Shown: positions 33,591 to 46,229, counted from the first letter of the stretch. The stretch: DNA of 64,000 bases from Ryuthela nishihirai (GCA_038380435.1 JAWZYU010000013.1:66420446-66484445); one strand, 5' to 3'. Notes: generated from the sequence alone by a model not told the origin. A program made the numbers and translations.

Positions 33591-33810
33591 TACATACATA
33601 ACGTTATGTATGTACATTACTGCCATCCTCTCAGATCTTCTACTATGGCATATAAACTGACAAGCTCCTGTCAGATCTCTGTGGCAAGCAGCTGCTTGAC
33701 GGGGTATTTATTTTTAATTTTTTGGTCAATTAAGTTTTTCGTTATGTATGTACATTTCGTTATGTTACATTATGTATGTACATTTTTCGTTATGTATGTA
33801 CATTACATAG
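33591..33810 (+). repeat. Palindrome and minisatellite with nested SINE B
   Basis: 33591-33614 is a perfect 24-bp palindrome (TACATACATAAC and its complement). CGTTATGTATGTACATT occurs at 33602 and again at 33740 and 33787, with a partial copy at 33757. The SINE B fragment (33620-33717) is flanked by two of these, so the 17-bp repeat may be its target duplication or the SINE may have landed in an older array. Confidence 0.7.
33620..33717 (+). mobile_element. SINE family B, 5'-truncated
   Basis: CTTCTACTATGGCATATAAA, GCTCCTGTCAGATCTC and GTGGCAAGCAGCTGCTTGAC, then GGGGTATTTATTTTT. It lacks the tRNA head and is truncated at almost the same point as the copy at 16393. Confidence 0.8.
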
Positions 33811-33879
33811 TTAGAGTGAAATTTTAGTATTTTTCCTATATTAGTTGGTTTTTTATAATTAATAATTTAGGTTTGATTA

Positions 33880-34338
33880 GTATGATATCCAGGAAATTGA
33901 TGATGTTTTCATTTCTATTTCTATTGTAAATTTAATTTTTTTTTCATATGAGTTAATTTTGTTAAGAAAAATCTTTCGAGATGTTTCTGCTGCTTGTGGG
34001 TAAGATGCAGAGGATGTCATCCATTTATCTTTTGTAGATTTTTATTTCTGGCTGTGCTATGGAATTTTTTTCACAATGATAGAGGTAAAAGTTTGTGAGA
34101 TATGGAACAAATGGTGATCCCATAGTCAGTCATTATTTTGTTTATAGAATTTATCATCAATCTGGAAAAAATTATTATCCAGTATATATTTTAATGATTC
34201 CACAATTTCCGATACTTCTAAATGAATAGTTTTCTCTCATTTATTTTTTCTTGTAATTCTTCTTCAAGGACATATTTTGGAATATCTGTGTTAATATTGG
34301 TATACATGGATTCCACATCATAAGTTATTAAATAATAT
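33880..34338 (-). pseudogene. Penelope-like reverse transcriptase, downstream part
   Basis: On the - strand from 34338: LITYDVESMYTNINTDIPKY then VLEEELQEKI. The motif (F/Y)DVxSxYTNIP is the first catalytic Asp region of Penelope-like (PLE) reverse transcriptases. Reading continues with stops (MINSINKIMTDYGITI). The upstream half lies at 35436-35860, on the other side of a LINE insertion. Confidence 0.65.
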
Positions 34339-35435
34339 TTAAAGTGTAAATTGCTTTTAAATGCAAATGAAACAAAACATATCCATTTTAGATTTAAAGG
34401 ACAATATGATTACTTACATAACAAAATATTTTATCATGCTTTGGAATGTATTGGTGAAAATTGTTCCTATTTATCTATTAAGGGAGTTGATCATATTAAA
34501 TATTTAGGTGTTTACATAGACTGTAAATTAAATTGGATGGAATATATATATATATATAGGGAATGTTATTAAAACATCAATATTGTAATACAACATTTAT
34601 ATTATATTAGAAAATTTATAGATATTTCAACTTTAAACATATAATTGTTGGGTTGAATCGTATTTGCAATAAGGAATTACTTCTTGGGGTGGCACATATT
34701 ACACTAATATCAACACATTAATTGTAACTCAAAATTGAATTATAAAATGTATATAAAAATGAAAATATGAAAGTGTGAAAAACTTATATAAAGGTGTTGA
34801 TACTTTAACAGTGAGAAAAATATATATTCATTCAATTTTAAGGCATTTCCTTAAAAAATGGTCTGACCAAAATACGAAATTTGCCAATTGTGACACAAGA
34901 TACAGTAACGTCGTTAATCTCGTTGAATTATTACGTAGGAAAACTGTGGTTAAAAAACCTTTGTCTTGCACCAAATTATTAAATGTTTTGCCAGACAACA
35001 TAAAAATGGACAATAATGTACATAACTTTACTTCAAATCTTTATAATTAGCTACACAATATTGATAATATTGAGTTATATGTTTGGTAATATTATTTCAT
35101 ACTTTTGAATGCTCTTCAAACTTTTTTCCCTTTTAATTTTGCTCAAATTATTTTGTTCTTTGATTACTTTAAAAATACATAATACGTTTAGTCCATTTGT
35201 TGCCAAAAACGACTAATCAGATATTGAGATTTTAGTAAATTCCACAGGCGAGTTTTTAAACTCTTGTGAATTTCTATAAATTTCCAAAGGAATATTTGTG
35301 CTCACTGGGATAGAGCAATGTAATCGAATGTATTATTTATGAAGGGAATAAATGTTGTATTGTATTGTAATACAACTATCTTTTATCGTATTGTAAATCA
35401 ACCAACTTTCTATTGTTTTTTTTTTTTTTTTTTTG
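34339..35435 (+). mobile_element. LINE 3' end inserted in the Penelope-like element
   Basis: A + strand 5'-truncated LINE of the same group as 14700-20105. Protein pieces are KGVDHIKYLGVYIDCKLNWM (34475-34540) and TVRKIYIHSILRHFLKKW and LSCTKLLNVLPDNIK (34775-35050). The 3'UTR has the GCGAGTTTTTAAACTCTTGT hairpin, ending in GTATTGTATTGTAATAC. It separates the two halves of an antisense Penelope-like RT. Short stretches of (AT)n and stops break the frame. Confidence 0.75.
35250..35263 (+). promoter_or_regulatory. LINE 3'UTR stem-loop
   Basis: GAGTTTTTAAACTC, preceded by GC and followed by TTGTGAA. Same position relative to the 3' end and same flanking CTTGTG as in the other LINE copies. Confidence 0.5.
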
Positions 35436-35860
35436 GTTCTCAACCAGTTCTGTTGAGTTTTTTAGGTGAGTAGGAAGTGGGTGTATCTATTGTTGTAATA
35501 TTTTTATTGTGAATTTTTCAATATTCACCAGTGGTGTATTTTTGGTGTCGACTCTTTATGTAGTTTTATTGTTCTGGTTATACGGTTTAAAATCTTCGCT
35601 TAGTTTTTTAAATCTTTTCAGTTTTACAATAAGATTATTGAGATTTTTCACTACATTTTCCGTTGAATCTTCCATTATTTTTGTGTAGTGTGGTTTCTTT
35701 AGTTCCTCTTCCATTTTTTTCTATGTAATCTTTTTTGTACATGATGGCTGTTCTGCCTTTTTCTGTTTGAAAACTATTAAATTATCGCTGTTTTTAAATT
35801 TTTGTAGGGCCTGGTGTTCTTCCTTTGAGATATTTTTCTGTTTCTGTTTTAATTAAGTTT
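35436..35860 (-). pseudogene. Penelope-like reverse transcriptase, upstream part
   Basis: Three - strand frames give ALQKFKNSDNLIVFKQKKAE (compare the PLE motif L..L..D..IVI.KADKG), then KKMEEELKKPHYTKIMEDST and ENVVKNLNNLIVKLKRFKKL, and finally YSPKKLNRTG just before 35436 (compare YGLPKIHKxG). This is the order of the N-terminal part of PLE reverse transcriptases. No GIY-YIG endonuclease was recognised downstream (below 33880). Confidence 0.6.
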
Positions 35861-38800
35861 ATATTTCTTTAAAAATATTTACATATTCATTTCTGAATTT
35901 TTCGCTTTTATTAAAAAATTTTAAATTTCATTTAAAAATTTATGAAAAAATTTCAAATTTTTTAATATTATGAGAAATATTTTCTAAACGGATGTCTAGG
36001 TTTCTTTTGTTTGAAGGTTTTTTGTGTAAAGTCCGAACCTTTATTTAGTACTGTCATTAAATATCTATAGAGTATCCTTCGTAAGATGAAATGTATGCTC
36101 TCTTTTTTTGTGTTTTCAGCAATATATCTGAAAATCAGGTTAATTTTCGCTAATTTTTAATGTTATTTTGCAGAACGAATTGTCTGGTTTAGTGTTTCAG
36201 CTTTCATAACTCTTGAAATACTGAAAGCATATTGTTGAAAATCATGAGTTAAATAGATTGGATTGAGTTTTTGAACTTTGCATCCATCATGTTTTTCCAT
36301 AAAAAACATATTTAACGAGTTACTGAGTTCGGTATCTGCGGCAATATTGACATGTTAAGAAATGTACCTAATGAAATGGTCCTTTGAATGTATATTGATA
36401 ATTAGGATTTTAGAATTATATCATTTGTACTTCACATCGATTACCACAAAATGTTTTTTAGACGATTCTGAGAAATTATTATGATTCTTAAAATAAAATA
36501 AAATTCTCTTAAAAACTCTTCTCTTTAAAACTCTCTTAAAATAAATTCAATTGAATTAAAACACCAAATCTTAATTTATTTCAACTTATATTATTTCCAA
36601 CTATGTTAATAATCATAATGACAATAATAATAATAAAAAAATTTGCCATCGTGAGATTGTTTTTTTTTTCCTTCCGAAAGACATTTAATCTGACTTGGCC
36701 TTAAAACAGTTTTCGATTTATTAAAAAAGTATCTCCTGGAATTTTCCAACGTTTCGTCTGCTATTTGTTTTCTTGTTTTGACTAATTCCGAAGTTGTTAT
36801 TCTGCTGTATTAATTACTATTTCTGTTTATTCCACTATTTTTTCTTTGATCGTGATCCTTCTCGCAACACAGAGATTTTCCCCCTCCGTTTTACTTAATT
36901 TTTTAACAGAAATTTGAAATTGCTACTCTAATTTTTTTAAACTGTAGACTCTAAAGCATTGATTGAAGATTTTTTTCTCGTGAATCAGTGCAGTATATGT
37001 TAAAGCTAATGTAAGATCATGATGAAATTAGGGTCCAATGAGAAGTTCCCTACACCAGAATAAGCCAAATATTTAAATTATTAATTTTCTGAAATAATGG
37101 TACTTTTATATTGGGCACAGTGTAGTGTTTTCAGAGCGATTGGTTTATTTTTCCGACAATCTTTTCCTTGTTTATCCGAGATGACAATCATTTGGTCGGA
37201 GTAAAATCGGTCGTCAAGAACAAGACTGAATTTTCGGGGGCAAGATTTTTTTATCTGGAATGGCATCATTTATTTTACGTTTAAAAAGTAGTCCTAAGAA
37301 TTCGTTTCATAGGTCACGATCGTAACAGGCATCTGAAAAATATTTACTGCATAGATTGCTGCGCATCGAATTTATCTTCAAGCTGACACTGCAGCACCCA
37401 CTTCATACTAATTTTTGCTTCTGACAAATATGAATATTGCTTCTGATGGAAATGTATATGAAACATTGCTTTTCTTATCCTTATAAAAATTATTCATGCA
37501 TTTTGCTACTGCACCGTTCGGCGTGATAAAAACATTACCTGAAAGACATCACATAAAGAAAGATTCACCAAGCCAAGAACGAAGAAAGTCACGAAACAAG
37601 CAACGATTATGTAAATCTTTTAGTTCGGCTATCCCCATTGTGACGTCATGGAGCACGCCTTCCATGCTTCTCATCGACACCGGAATGACCTTGGTAAAAA
37701 ACAGAGCCTTTTGGCGCCACCCTGTACATATATATATTCACCCTGGTTGGAACCACTGCGAAACGTTGATTCAACTTCTGGCATGGAACAGTTAGACTGG
37801 GTTCAGTGTCTGTCCATCTTAGATTATTTTAAAATAGAGCAGCATTTAATTTAGATCAAGTTGATTGCTATTTTTTGTCAGTACCATATTATGTTTCTCA
37901 TTGATCTAGGAATCTTCTTGTTACGGAATTAGCCTTCAACCATTTGATGAAAGGTTTCTGTTAAATTCCTATACCAATAGCTCCTTTTCTTTTAAAGTTA
38001 AAACTTTTTGATTATACTTTGATCATGTAAAAGTAAATTCTATCGTTACAGGTGACCCACAAAGCTTAAAGCTTATCTGTAGGATATAGAATAATCACAT
38101 TTATAATTTGTTACAGTGGTATGTTTAGCCTTCTTTCATTTGATGTGACATTGATATTGTTTGACATTCATATGTGATGAATGTAATATTGACATTGAAA
38201 TGTGATATTTATAATATTTAACAAGGAAATTAATGACATTGACATAGAACATCGTTATTAAACTAAAATTTCTAATTCAAAAGTGAATTTCGTGGTATAT
38301 GTATAGGGTATTTCACATTTACAGTGTTTCTCGTTTAACGTTAATCTATTATGCGCTAATGAAAACCATTTCCAGTTAAAATACAATAAATCTCCTTTTT
38401 TATACGTCGGTTATGTACAATTTTTCTGAGTTGAGCAGTTAGTTATAGTAAATGTATTCGTTTGATTCTTTGAATCTATTTTTTAGGACATTTTTTAATT
38501 TGGGTTTCAATAGAGTAAAAGAGTTTATGGAAAATATTTATCTTGGTAAGAGGTTAAAAATATGTGGTAATTTGAAATTGCTTTTATATTTTCCATAGTT
38601 GTTACTTAAAGTTGGTAACTGCAAATAGTTTTTTTTTTCAGTCTTGTATTTTTTTTATGTTGGATTTTTACTTTATGTTTATCATCAAAAAATATTATTT
38701 ACTGTTACGTTGCATTTATACAAATTTTGAAAGGATAAGGTATCGAAATAATCAAATCTTTCTTTATCTGTAGTTATGCGTTGCTTTTTGTAGTTTTTGT

Positions 38801-40402
38801 AGTTTTTTTGTTTGTTGTGTTTTTGTAGTTTGTTTTGTAGTTTGTGTTTTTTTTTGTAGTTTTTGTAGTTTCGTTGTTTATCTGTAGTTTATATCGGCTG
38901 TTAGATGTGTGCGATAATTGACAGGCGTTAAGATTTTGGCAATTGACGATTGAATTCCTTCAATCTTTTTAATATTTGTTAAGTTTAGACTAATGCAATT
39001 TTTCGAGTGATTTCTGTTTTCCCAAGAGTGGGAGAGGTTATTAGGCTTAACGCAGTAGATCTCCGAAACTCTGTGAGATATTTTCAGCTGGTGGTGGAGC
39101 CAAAGATAAAAGTGGGATGTACGCGCAGGTCTTTTTCCGGGAGTACTCATTGTATTAATTTGAACCGTGCTCTTATTGGCAGTCCAGCCAGAGTATTTAC
39201 AAGTCTTTATACGATAGCCATAATGCTCTTGATGAGTAGTGTAGAAATACACAACGTAATCTCTTACATTTCGCGCTATGGGCGTTGTTCATGCTACTCA
39301 CCCTCTAGGAGCGTGCAACAAAAGCTACGGAGACTTATTTCTGTATACAGGAAAATATAAAACTCGTTAGAATATTTTGGCCATATTATATTTCTTAACA
39401 AACTAAAACGACATGGATAAAAATTGGAAAACAAATTCATAAAAAAAGGATATAAGTAATTTTTCAAATGTAAAGAGAAACGACCAGGAAGATTGTAAGT
39501 TAAAGATAAATGGAAAATGAAACCACCCATGGAAACTGCTCTCCAGGAAAAGGGAAACAGACGAAATGAACAACTAAGTGTGACTATAGGTATTCGCAGA
39601 TTACCAACAACAGACAACGAAGAAAAAAACGAATTAGTCTCCTCATACATTGAGTTGCGCTAACATATTGGTGCGCATTGAGCAACATACAAAAAGTAGC
39701 GGACTCTTAAAGGGAGACTAAGAGTGATCATGGCTAATATTAAGGTGAAACATATATATTATTAATCTTTTAACTTAAATGGTAATGTGTAATAACGTGA
39801 ATTATGTAATGTAAATAAAACGTATAAGAGTGTAAAAAGAGCTTTATTTGGTGAATGTTTTGTGAGTTCCTAAGTGGCGTCCTCAGCTAATAGAGTTACA
39901 CAAAACGAGTACAAGGACTGTCGGGTGATATGACGACATCAATGCGACTGTGAAACATCTTGAGAGCGGCCATACCATTAACTCATTGAGCTGTGCGAGG
40001 ACCACGGGGCAGGTGAAGGAAAGCCCACTGCCACTTCCACAACAGCAGAGAAAAAAAGGCGCAGAACAAGAAACAGGTAAATTCCGTCTGTACTTACAGT
40101 GGGAATTATTCCCTATTACACAGCGGAGAGAGTGGTTGCATGAAACGGTGAAATAGCGAATACCAATAACTTTGAAATAATACACCGTGAAAATAATGTT
40201 TAATTAACCACGTATGTTTTGATTTAAAATGGTAGATTGGGTAAAACTTTAATTAAGAGTACTTAATCAGGAAATAGAGGAAATTTTCGCACTATGTTGT
40301 GAACAGAAATGATTGGGAACAGGAAAAAACTACCTGTAATGTTTGACATGAAATGTTACTCTATGGTTGAGTTTATTAACATTCTACTTTTCTTTTCTTT
40401 AG

Positions 40403-40512
40403 ATTTAAAAATGAGAAATAATCTTTTGAGGAAGGAAATTGAATCGAACTTACCATCTAGCGCTGGTCTGCTCAATCAGTTAATGGGTGATAGCAAGGAG
40501 AGCATATTGGAT
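40403..40512 (+). CDS. Gene 2, second visible exon
   Basis: Acceptor TTTTCTTTAG|AT, donor GGAT|GTAAGT, 110 bases. Its first two bases complete the codon split at 33128 (G|AT, Asp). It reads DLKMRNNLLRKEIESNLPSS then AGLLNQLMGDSKESILD and leaves in phase 0. The sequence is charged and helical. A helix with LL-x-x-E-I pattern precedes the TPR-like exons, but no domain is recognised. Phase agreement on both sides is the main evidence. Confidence 0.78.
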
Positions 40513-41883
40513 GTAAGTATATAACCAGAAGTTTATAATATGGTTTACATTGAAAATAATGAGACTGAAGAGTAAAATCTTCAATGGAATTACGGTCAGG
40601 AAGATGACGAGACCTGGACTCAAAGGGGGTTTCTAAACAGGAGATCCTTTTTAAGCATCTGAATTTAAATTATTTATCATTTGTTTAATGCTTTGCTGTT
40701 GCTGCATGAAAAGTGTTGACGATTGGTCAAATTCAAGATCTCAGTATTGACCATTTAAACTACTCGGAGTGTTTATTACAGTAGTATATGCAAATGACAT
40801 TCAGTATATTTCTTACCAAATCACCCGATGATTTTAATTTGGTTATCAAATAGTTGTGATTATTTTAAAATCTGCATTAGCCAATTAAAGAAAGAATTAA
40901 AAGTATTGTTTAAGGACACGCATTTCCATTTATGTGTTTTAATTTATTTTCCGTATAAATGAATGCATAGAGAGGTCAGATCGTGAATGCCTATCCTTCC
41001 CTATTTACTTAAAAACAAAAAATGCATGAATAAAAGACTACAATAATTGACTTCTGTAGCAATCAAAGGCTTTGTTCACTATGATGTTGTCAAGTTTGGC
41101 CAAGTTCATTATGGTGTTTTAGATTTCGAAGGTCTTCAATTCTTTCACTTTTCTTTCGAAACTCTGCAATGTTGGCGAAAGCACCACGTCCGTTGGAAGT
41201 TGGTTCAAACCCTCCCTGCTCTGCAGACGAAAGTATAATATTTGCAGTTTTTCTTGGACAGTGGAATGTTGATACACATGAGGTGCCTTTTTGTGTTGCT
41301 ACTTGAAATTGTTAGTAAGGGATGGTGAAAGTCTTGATAAGTTGTCCCATAAATGAGTTTGTAGCATGTTTTCAGGCCCAGTTCAAGTCTTATCCATTCC
41401 AGTGAATGGATGTTAAGATTTGCCAGCCTTTGTTCATAGGTCAAGTTGAAGTAACATATTAGTCTATTAGTGAACCATCTCTGTGGTCTTCCTAATGAGA
41501 CAATATCACAGACCATGAGAGGGTACCACACTTGCGAAGCATATTCCAGTATGGGTCGAACATAGGTGATGGAGGCATTGACAAAGGTAACATGAATCCA
41601 CTTTCGATAGCTTCTTATGATCATGCTGCGGATGCGAAGGGCCTTGGTAGCAACGTTTTTACAATTGGGTGAGAATGACATAGCGTCGTTGAACATGACA
41701 CCAAGATCAGAAATTCATGGACACTCGCGAGAAAATTGTTTCCAATATAATATTTGTAGTGGTTATTATTGTGGCCTAAATGAATGACTGACGGTTTGGT
41801 TGTCGAGACAGGGAGTTCGTAAAGTGTGTTCCATTCCAGAATGTTGCTACACGCTCTCTGCAATTGGTCTTGTTGTGTCCCTG

Positions 41884-42290
41884 TAGCTTGCAAAAATTTG
41901 ATGTCATCTTCAAATTCCTGATTGAGTGAAGAATATCGGGAATGTCAAACGTGAAAAAAGACAAAAAGTAATGTGCCAAGCACTGTTCCCTGAACAACTG
42001 CTCTTTTAACACTTTTGGCTGGTGACAATTCATCATTGATTCTGATTTGTTCAGTGAGATTAGAGAGCAATGCTTGAATCAGCCTGACTAGTTTGTTTGG
42101 AAGCCAACATTTTAGGAGTTTCTTATAAAGAATCGACCGTTTAAATTTATCAAATGCCTTTTCAAAATCCAAGTATATTCATAAGTTCAGGGAACAGTGC
42201 TTGGCACATTACTTTTTGTCTTTTTCACGTTTGACATTCCCGATATTCTTCACTCCATCAGGAATTTGAAAATGACATCAAATCATTGCA
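41884..42290. repeat. Inverted duplication inside LINE L3
   Basis: 41887-41997 recurs in reverse complement at 42187-42290 with about 95% identity (AAGAATATCGGGAATGTCAA is shared). The ~190-bp segment between them is single copy. It is a local inverted duplication, not a property of LINEs. Confidence 0.8.
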
Positions 42291-42575
42291 AGCTAAAGGG
42301 GTTCATTCTTGTCTAAGGAAGATGACCAGGGATTGACACATTGAAGCAATTGAATGGTTGCAGATCTCCCAGGAACGAATCCGGGCTGCTCGTCGGGAAT
42401 GAGGTTGTGGAGCAAAAGAAATTTCATCAACTTGGCTAAGATATATCTTTCCATTAGTTTAGGAACTACGTTAGTGAGGAAATCGGGTGGTAGTTGGAAG
42501 AGCCAGAAACAACTCCTTTCCTTTTGTAAATTAGTGTTACAATCTCCTGATTCCAGTCTGAAGGAACTTTTTAAG

Positions 42576-42634
42576 TATTATCGCCCAAACTTCCAGTACT
42601 TTTAAGAAGTATTGGAAGTTTGGGCGATATAATA
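42576..42634. repeat. 26-bp arm hairpin inside LINE L3
   Basis: TATTATCGCCCAAACTTCCA with GTACTT, then a 5-base loop, then its near-perfect reverse complement (42607-42634, one substitution and a 2-base insertion). It sits at the end of the RT start motif and breaks the reading frame. Confidence 0.85.
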
Positions 42635-42971
42635 AGCTTTTTTGTAGAAAATAGTAGAAATTCCATCTAGACAAAGGGAAGATCTAGAAGGAGAAGCTAC
42701 AATAGCTTCTGAAATTTTAGTGGAATCAAACATGTTGAAAAACTCGTTATCAGCTGTTTCTTTGGGGTAGAAAGTTATTTCAATATCTGGTACACAAAAT
42801 TGATTGAGGATTCCAAGGAGGACTACTTTCTCAAAATCTGTGGTCGCGACACAGCCATCTTGCCTTTTCAAAGGTAGTAGTAGTAGTAGTAGTATCCTTT
42901 ATTTCCATTTATATTAAATTATGATACAATATAAGTATTTACAAAAATTATGGAAATGTACAACTCCACAA

Positions 42972-42985
42972 GAGTTCATAGACTC
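42972..42985 (-). promoter_or_regulatory. LINE 3'UTR stem-loop
   Basis: On the - strand GCGAGTCTATGAACTCTTGT: GAGT pairs with ACTC around TCTATGA-type loop bases. It is followed by CTTGTGGA as in other copies. Confidence 0.5.
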
Positions 42986-43216
42986 GCACGCGGAGTATAA
43001 GGTTAAGATATAAAAACATATATAAATATTAGAAACAACATTTTAAGTATATTACCATATTAATATTTTCTCTCATGGTTACATCAACAACACAAAACAG
43101 AATCAATAATAAACTATAAATACACCAATTTTTATTCAAAAATTTAACATCCTAAAGAGCAAACAAATAAAAAGAAAATTTTACAATCAGAAATATAGGG
43201 GGAAAAACCCTCCAAC

Positions 43217-46200
43217 CTAAAGAAATTTTTCTATATCATCTATATTACAAATCCAATCTCTTAGTTTTCGAGAAAACGTAACAGAATTTATTTCATCCTT
43301 TATAGTTTCAGGTAAACTGTTAAATATTTTAGGCGCCAAAAATATATAATGTTTTTGCGTAATAGTTTTCTTCGGAAGTGGTACAATGAAATTAATATGT
43401 GCACTTGTTCTGGTATTCTGCATTACGTTTTTAATGTCACTTTCTCTATAGTGCTTTTTTAAATATAAGATCACATTATAAACATACATTTTCCGTAGTG
43501 GTAAAATTTGAAGATCATTATAAAAATATTTAACACTATCATATTTTCTTTTTCTTAATACACATCTAATTACTTTATTTTGAATAGTAACTAAGGATTT
43601 AATATTACTATAAAACATTCCTCCCCAAGATATTATTCCATAACTTAAATATGACTTAATCCAAGCATTATATATAAGCTTTAAAAAAATAAGATTCATA
43701 AAATTTCTAATATAAAACAATTTTGGAATTATTGCATTAATTTTTTTTATCAAATATTTAATATGTTCATTCCAATTTAACTGACTGTCTATATATACGT
43801 CCAAATATGTATAATATTCTACTCTTTCAATTGCTTCACATGCACACTGATGTCCTATACAGTTTACAGAATGATATAATAATTTATTTTTTAACTTATC
43901 GACTTTATTACGTTTTAAATTGAAATATAAATATTTCGCTTATTAATATTCAATAACAATTTATTTTTTAGGAACCATTTTCCAATATTACCCAAGTCTT
44001 CATTTATTTCTTCAATTAAAATATTCTCATTGTCAGCCGCATATATCAAAGCTGTATCATCAGCGAAAGTTATTATTTTTCCTTTAAATTCAAGATTACA
44101 AAGATCATTTATAAAAACATTAAATAATATTGGCCCCAGCACAGAACCCTGTGGAACTCCATATTTTAGTTCAATTCCCTTACTAAACAAGTTTACCATT
44201 TTTACTCTTTGAATTCTATTTTTCAAATATGTTTCCAACCATTTCAAAACATTTCCTCGAATTCCAGCCATTTCAAGTTTTTTTCAGCAAATCATGCGAA
44301 ACCGAGTCAAACGCTTTTTTGATGTCCAAAAATTGCACAAAAGTTTTCAAATTATCATTTCTAGATCTGTATACTGTGGAATTCAATTGTAATATAGCAT
44401 CCTGAGTACCTACATTTTTTCTAAACCCATACTGATGATCAGCAAAAAAAATTATTTCTATTCAAGAAATTTAAAATTCTAATTATAAGTAGCTTTTCGA
44501 AAATCTTTGAAAAAACTGAGAGCAAGGATATCGGTCTGTAATTTGCGATATCTAAATATTCACCTCCTTTTTATATACTGAGACAAAGGTAGAATCTTTC
44601 AAAATCGAGGGAATACATCCAGATGATAACGATAAGTTAAATAGGTAACATAATATATCTACAATATAACTTTTTACCTCTTTTAGTGTCTCCACAGATA
44701 TCTGATCACTTCCAACTGCTTTTCCTAATTTTAATGATGCAATAACTCCAAAAATCTCATTCTCTGATATATAATCAATAAAAATAGAATTTAGAGATGA
44801 AATCGATTTATGACTTTCATTATCAGCATAATCAGGAATTTCCTTTACAAGATTACCAACAATTTCTGTATGATAGGTATTAAATTTATCAATAAACAAC
44901 ACAGGATTTTCATTAAAAGAATAAATAATATTATTTATTTTTATTTCCGAAGGGGACATTAAGTTCTTTTGCTGTCTACCAGATAAATCATTTATAATTT
45001 TTCAATATTGTTTAGTATCACCGTCACTATCTAAAAATTTTGCAATGTAATACTTTGATTTTGCTTCTTTGATTAATTTTAATATTAAATTTCTGTTTTT
45101 TCTAAAATAATTATTTAGGTTTGTATTAAATGGTTGATTTTTACTCAACTTATATAATTTATTTTTCTTCTTAATAGAATTTAAAAGAGCATTTGTTATC
45201 CATGGTTTCAGCCTCTTTTCTCTATTCTTTAAATATATAGTGTCTTTTGATAACTCTATCATATCCCGCAATTTCAATAAAAATAACCTGAATGAAGCAT
45301 TTACATCATTTCCTATTTTAATTTCATTCCAGTCTTTACCCTTCAAAGATTCTTTTAACTTGTCCATATTTATCCTACGTATTGTATTTATTTTTTTCCG
45401 ATTTCTGTTCAATTCTAACTGAAAATTTATTCCTATAAAATAATGATCGGTAATATTAAGTTTAATAATATAAGTATTTAAATTATTTTGGATCGTATTT
45501 CTTACAAATACGTGGTCCAAACAAGTTTTTGCTTCCTCTCTAATGATCACTCCATGACACACAATAAAACCATTTGATTTAATCAGTTGTAAATGTTCAT
45601 GTTTAATTTTATCATTTCCTTTTAGATTTTTCATATCACCTATTATTAAAACGTTATTATTATTTATAGTTTCTAGTTTATTCCCTAGTTCAGTAACAAA
45701 ATTTTGTTTTGTATATGAATGTAACCTGTAAAATGCCAGTAGGAGAAGTGTTATATTATTTAGTTTAAAAGAAATTTCTACCATATTGGCAGTAACAAAC
45801 GCATTATTAAATCCATACACTGTTATGCATTGCTTAACAAACACAATCACTCCACCTGATCTACTTTCATTTTGGCATTTATAATAAACTTTATAATTAG
45901 ATATTGTATGCAATTGTATTTCATCATCACCAATCCATATCTCTGTTAAAACAATTATATCAGGTTTAAGTTCTATTAAATTTAAGTAAAGTAAAAAATG
46001 ATCAAAATTCCTCCGCAAACTTCTGATGTTACCCATAATAACATTTATACCCCCAGGCCATTTATACAAATTCCTATCATAAACATTGTCACTATCTATT
46101 TCACAGACCCTGTATATTTCATCCAAATTACAATCATCAAAAACAGGAATTGTTTCCATGTCATTGCCATTGTTCAGCATCTCAGTACCAGAAACAATAT

Positions 46201-46225
46201 TGTTACTCACCGTTTTATTTTCCAT
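43217..46225 (-). pseudogene. LINE L2 ORF2p: endonuclease, RT, C-terminal domain
   Basis: 46225-45002 is open for 407 residues: INVIMGNIRSLRRNFD (endonuclease Asn), DIIVLTEIWIG (Glu), LIIGDMKN where GDFN is expected, KTCLDHVFVRN and NITDHYFIGI (SDH-like His). RT: IASLKLGKAVGSDQISVETL at 44959-44552, then NYRPISLL (after a frameshift), FLDIKKAFDSVSHD, GVPQGSVLGPILFNVFINDL and FADDTALIYA (44271-43915, catalytic Asp pair). The C-terminus at 43804-43217 has SYLSYGIISWGG. Only a few frameshifts, plus loss of the Asn in the GDFN motif, separate this from an intact ORF; it is inactive as it stands. Confidence 0.85.
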
Positions 46226-46229
46226 TTCA

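Larger units (their letters stand above)
33129..40402 (+). other. Gene 2 intron (7.3 kb)
   Basis: Holds a SINE B in a TACGTT-type minisatellite (33591-33810) and a Penelope-like element split by a LINE 3' end (33880-35860). In 36110-40400 I recognise nothing: ORFs at 37496, 38878/39007, 39294 and 39883/39950 have no domain I know, and overlapping ORFs on both strands are by-products. Confidence 0.65.
41045..42878 (-). pseudogene. CR1-like LINE L3, RT and C-terminal part
   Basis: On the - strand: 42871-42602 (linker ending GCVATTDFEKVVLLGILNQF and LCLDGISTIFYKKAYYIAQ), 42600-42354 (SDWNQEIVTLIYKRKGVVSG, the RT start motif), 42172-41945 (MDFEKAFDKF, catalytic Asp region; VVQGTVLGTLLFVFF, where PQG is mutated to VQG), and 41696-41205 (RPILEYASQVWYPLMV, a typical thumb motif; NLTYEQRLANLNIHSLEWIR). 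The FADD motif is not recognisable. It is disrupted by an internal inverted duplication and a palindrome. The endonuclease half lies beyond the nested LINE, at 47320-48700. Confidence 0.72.

Noticed and set aside
38878..39360. Overlapping ORFs of 124 aa (-) and 117 aa (+)
   Set aside because: Open on both strands by chance. Neither translation shows a domain; a Penelope-type GIY-YIG identity was considered, but no motif fits.
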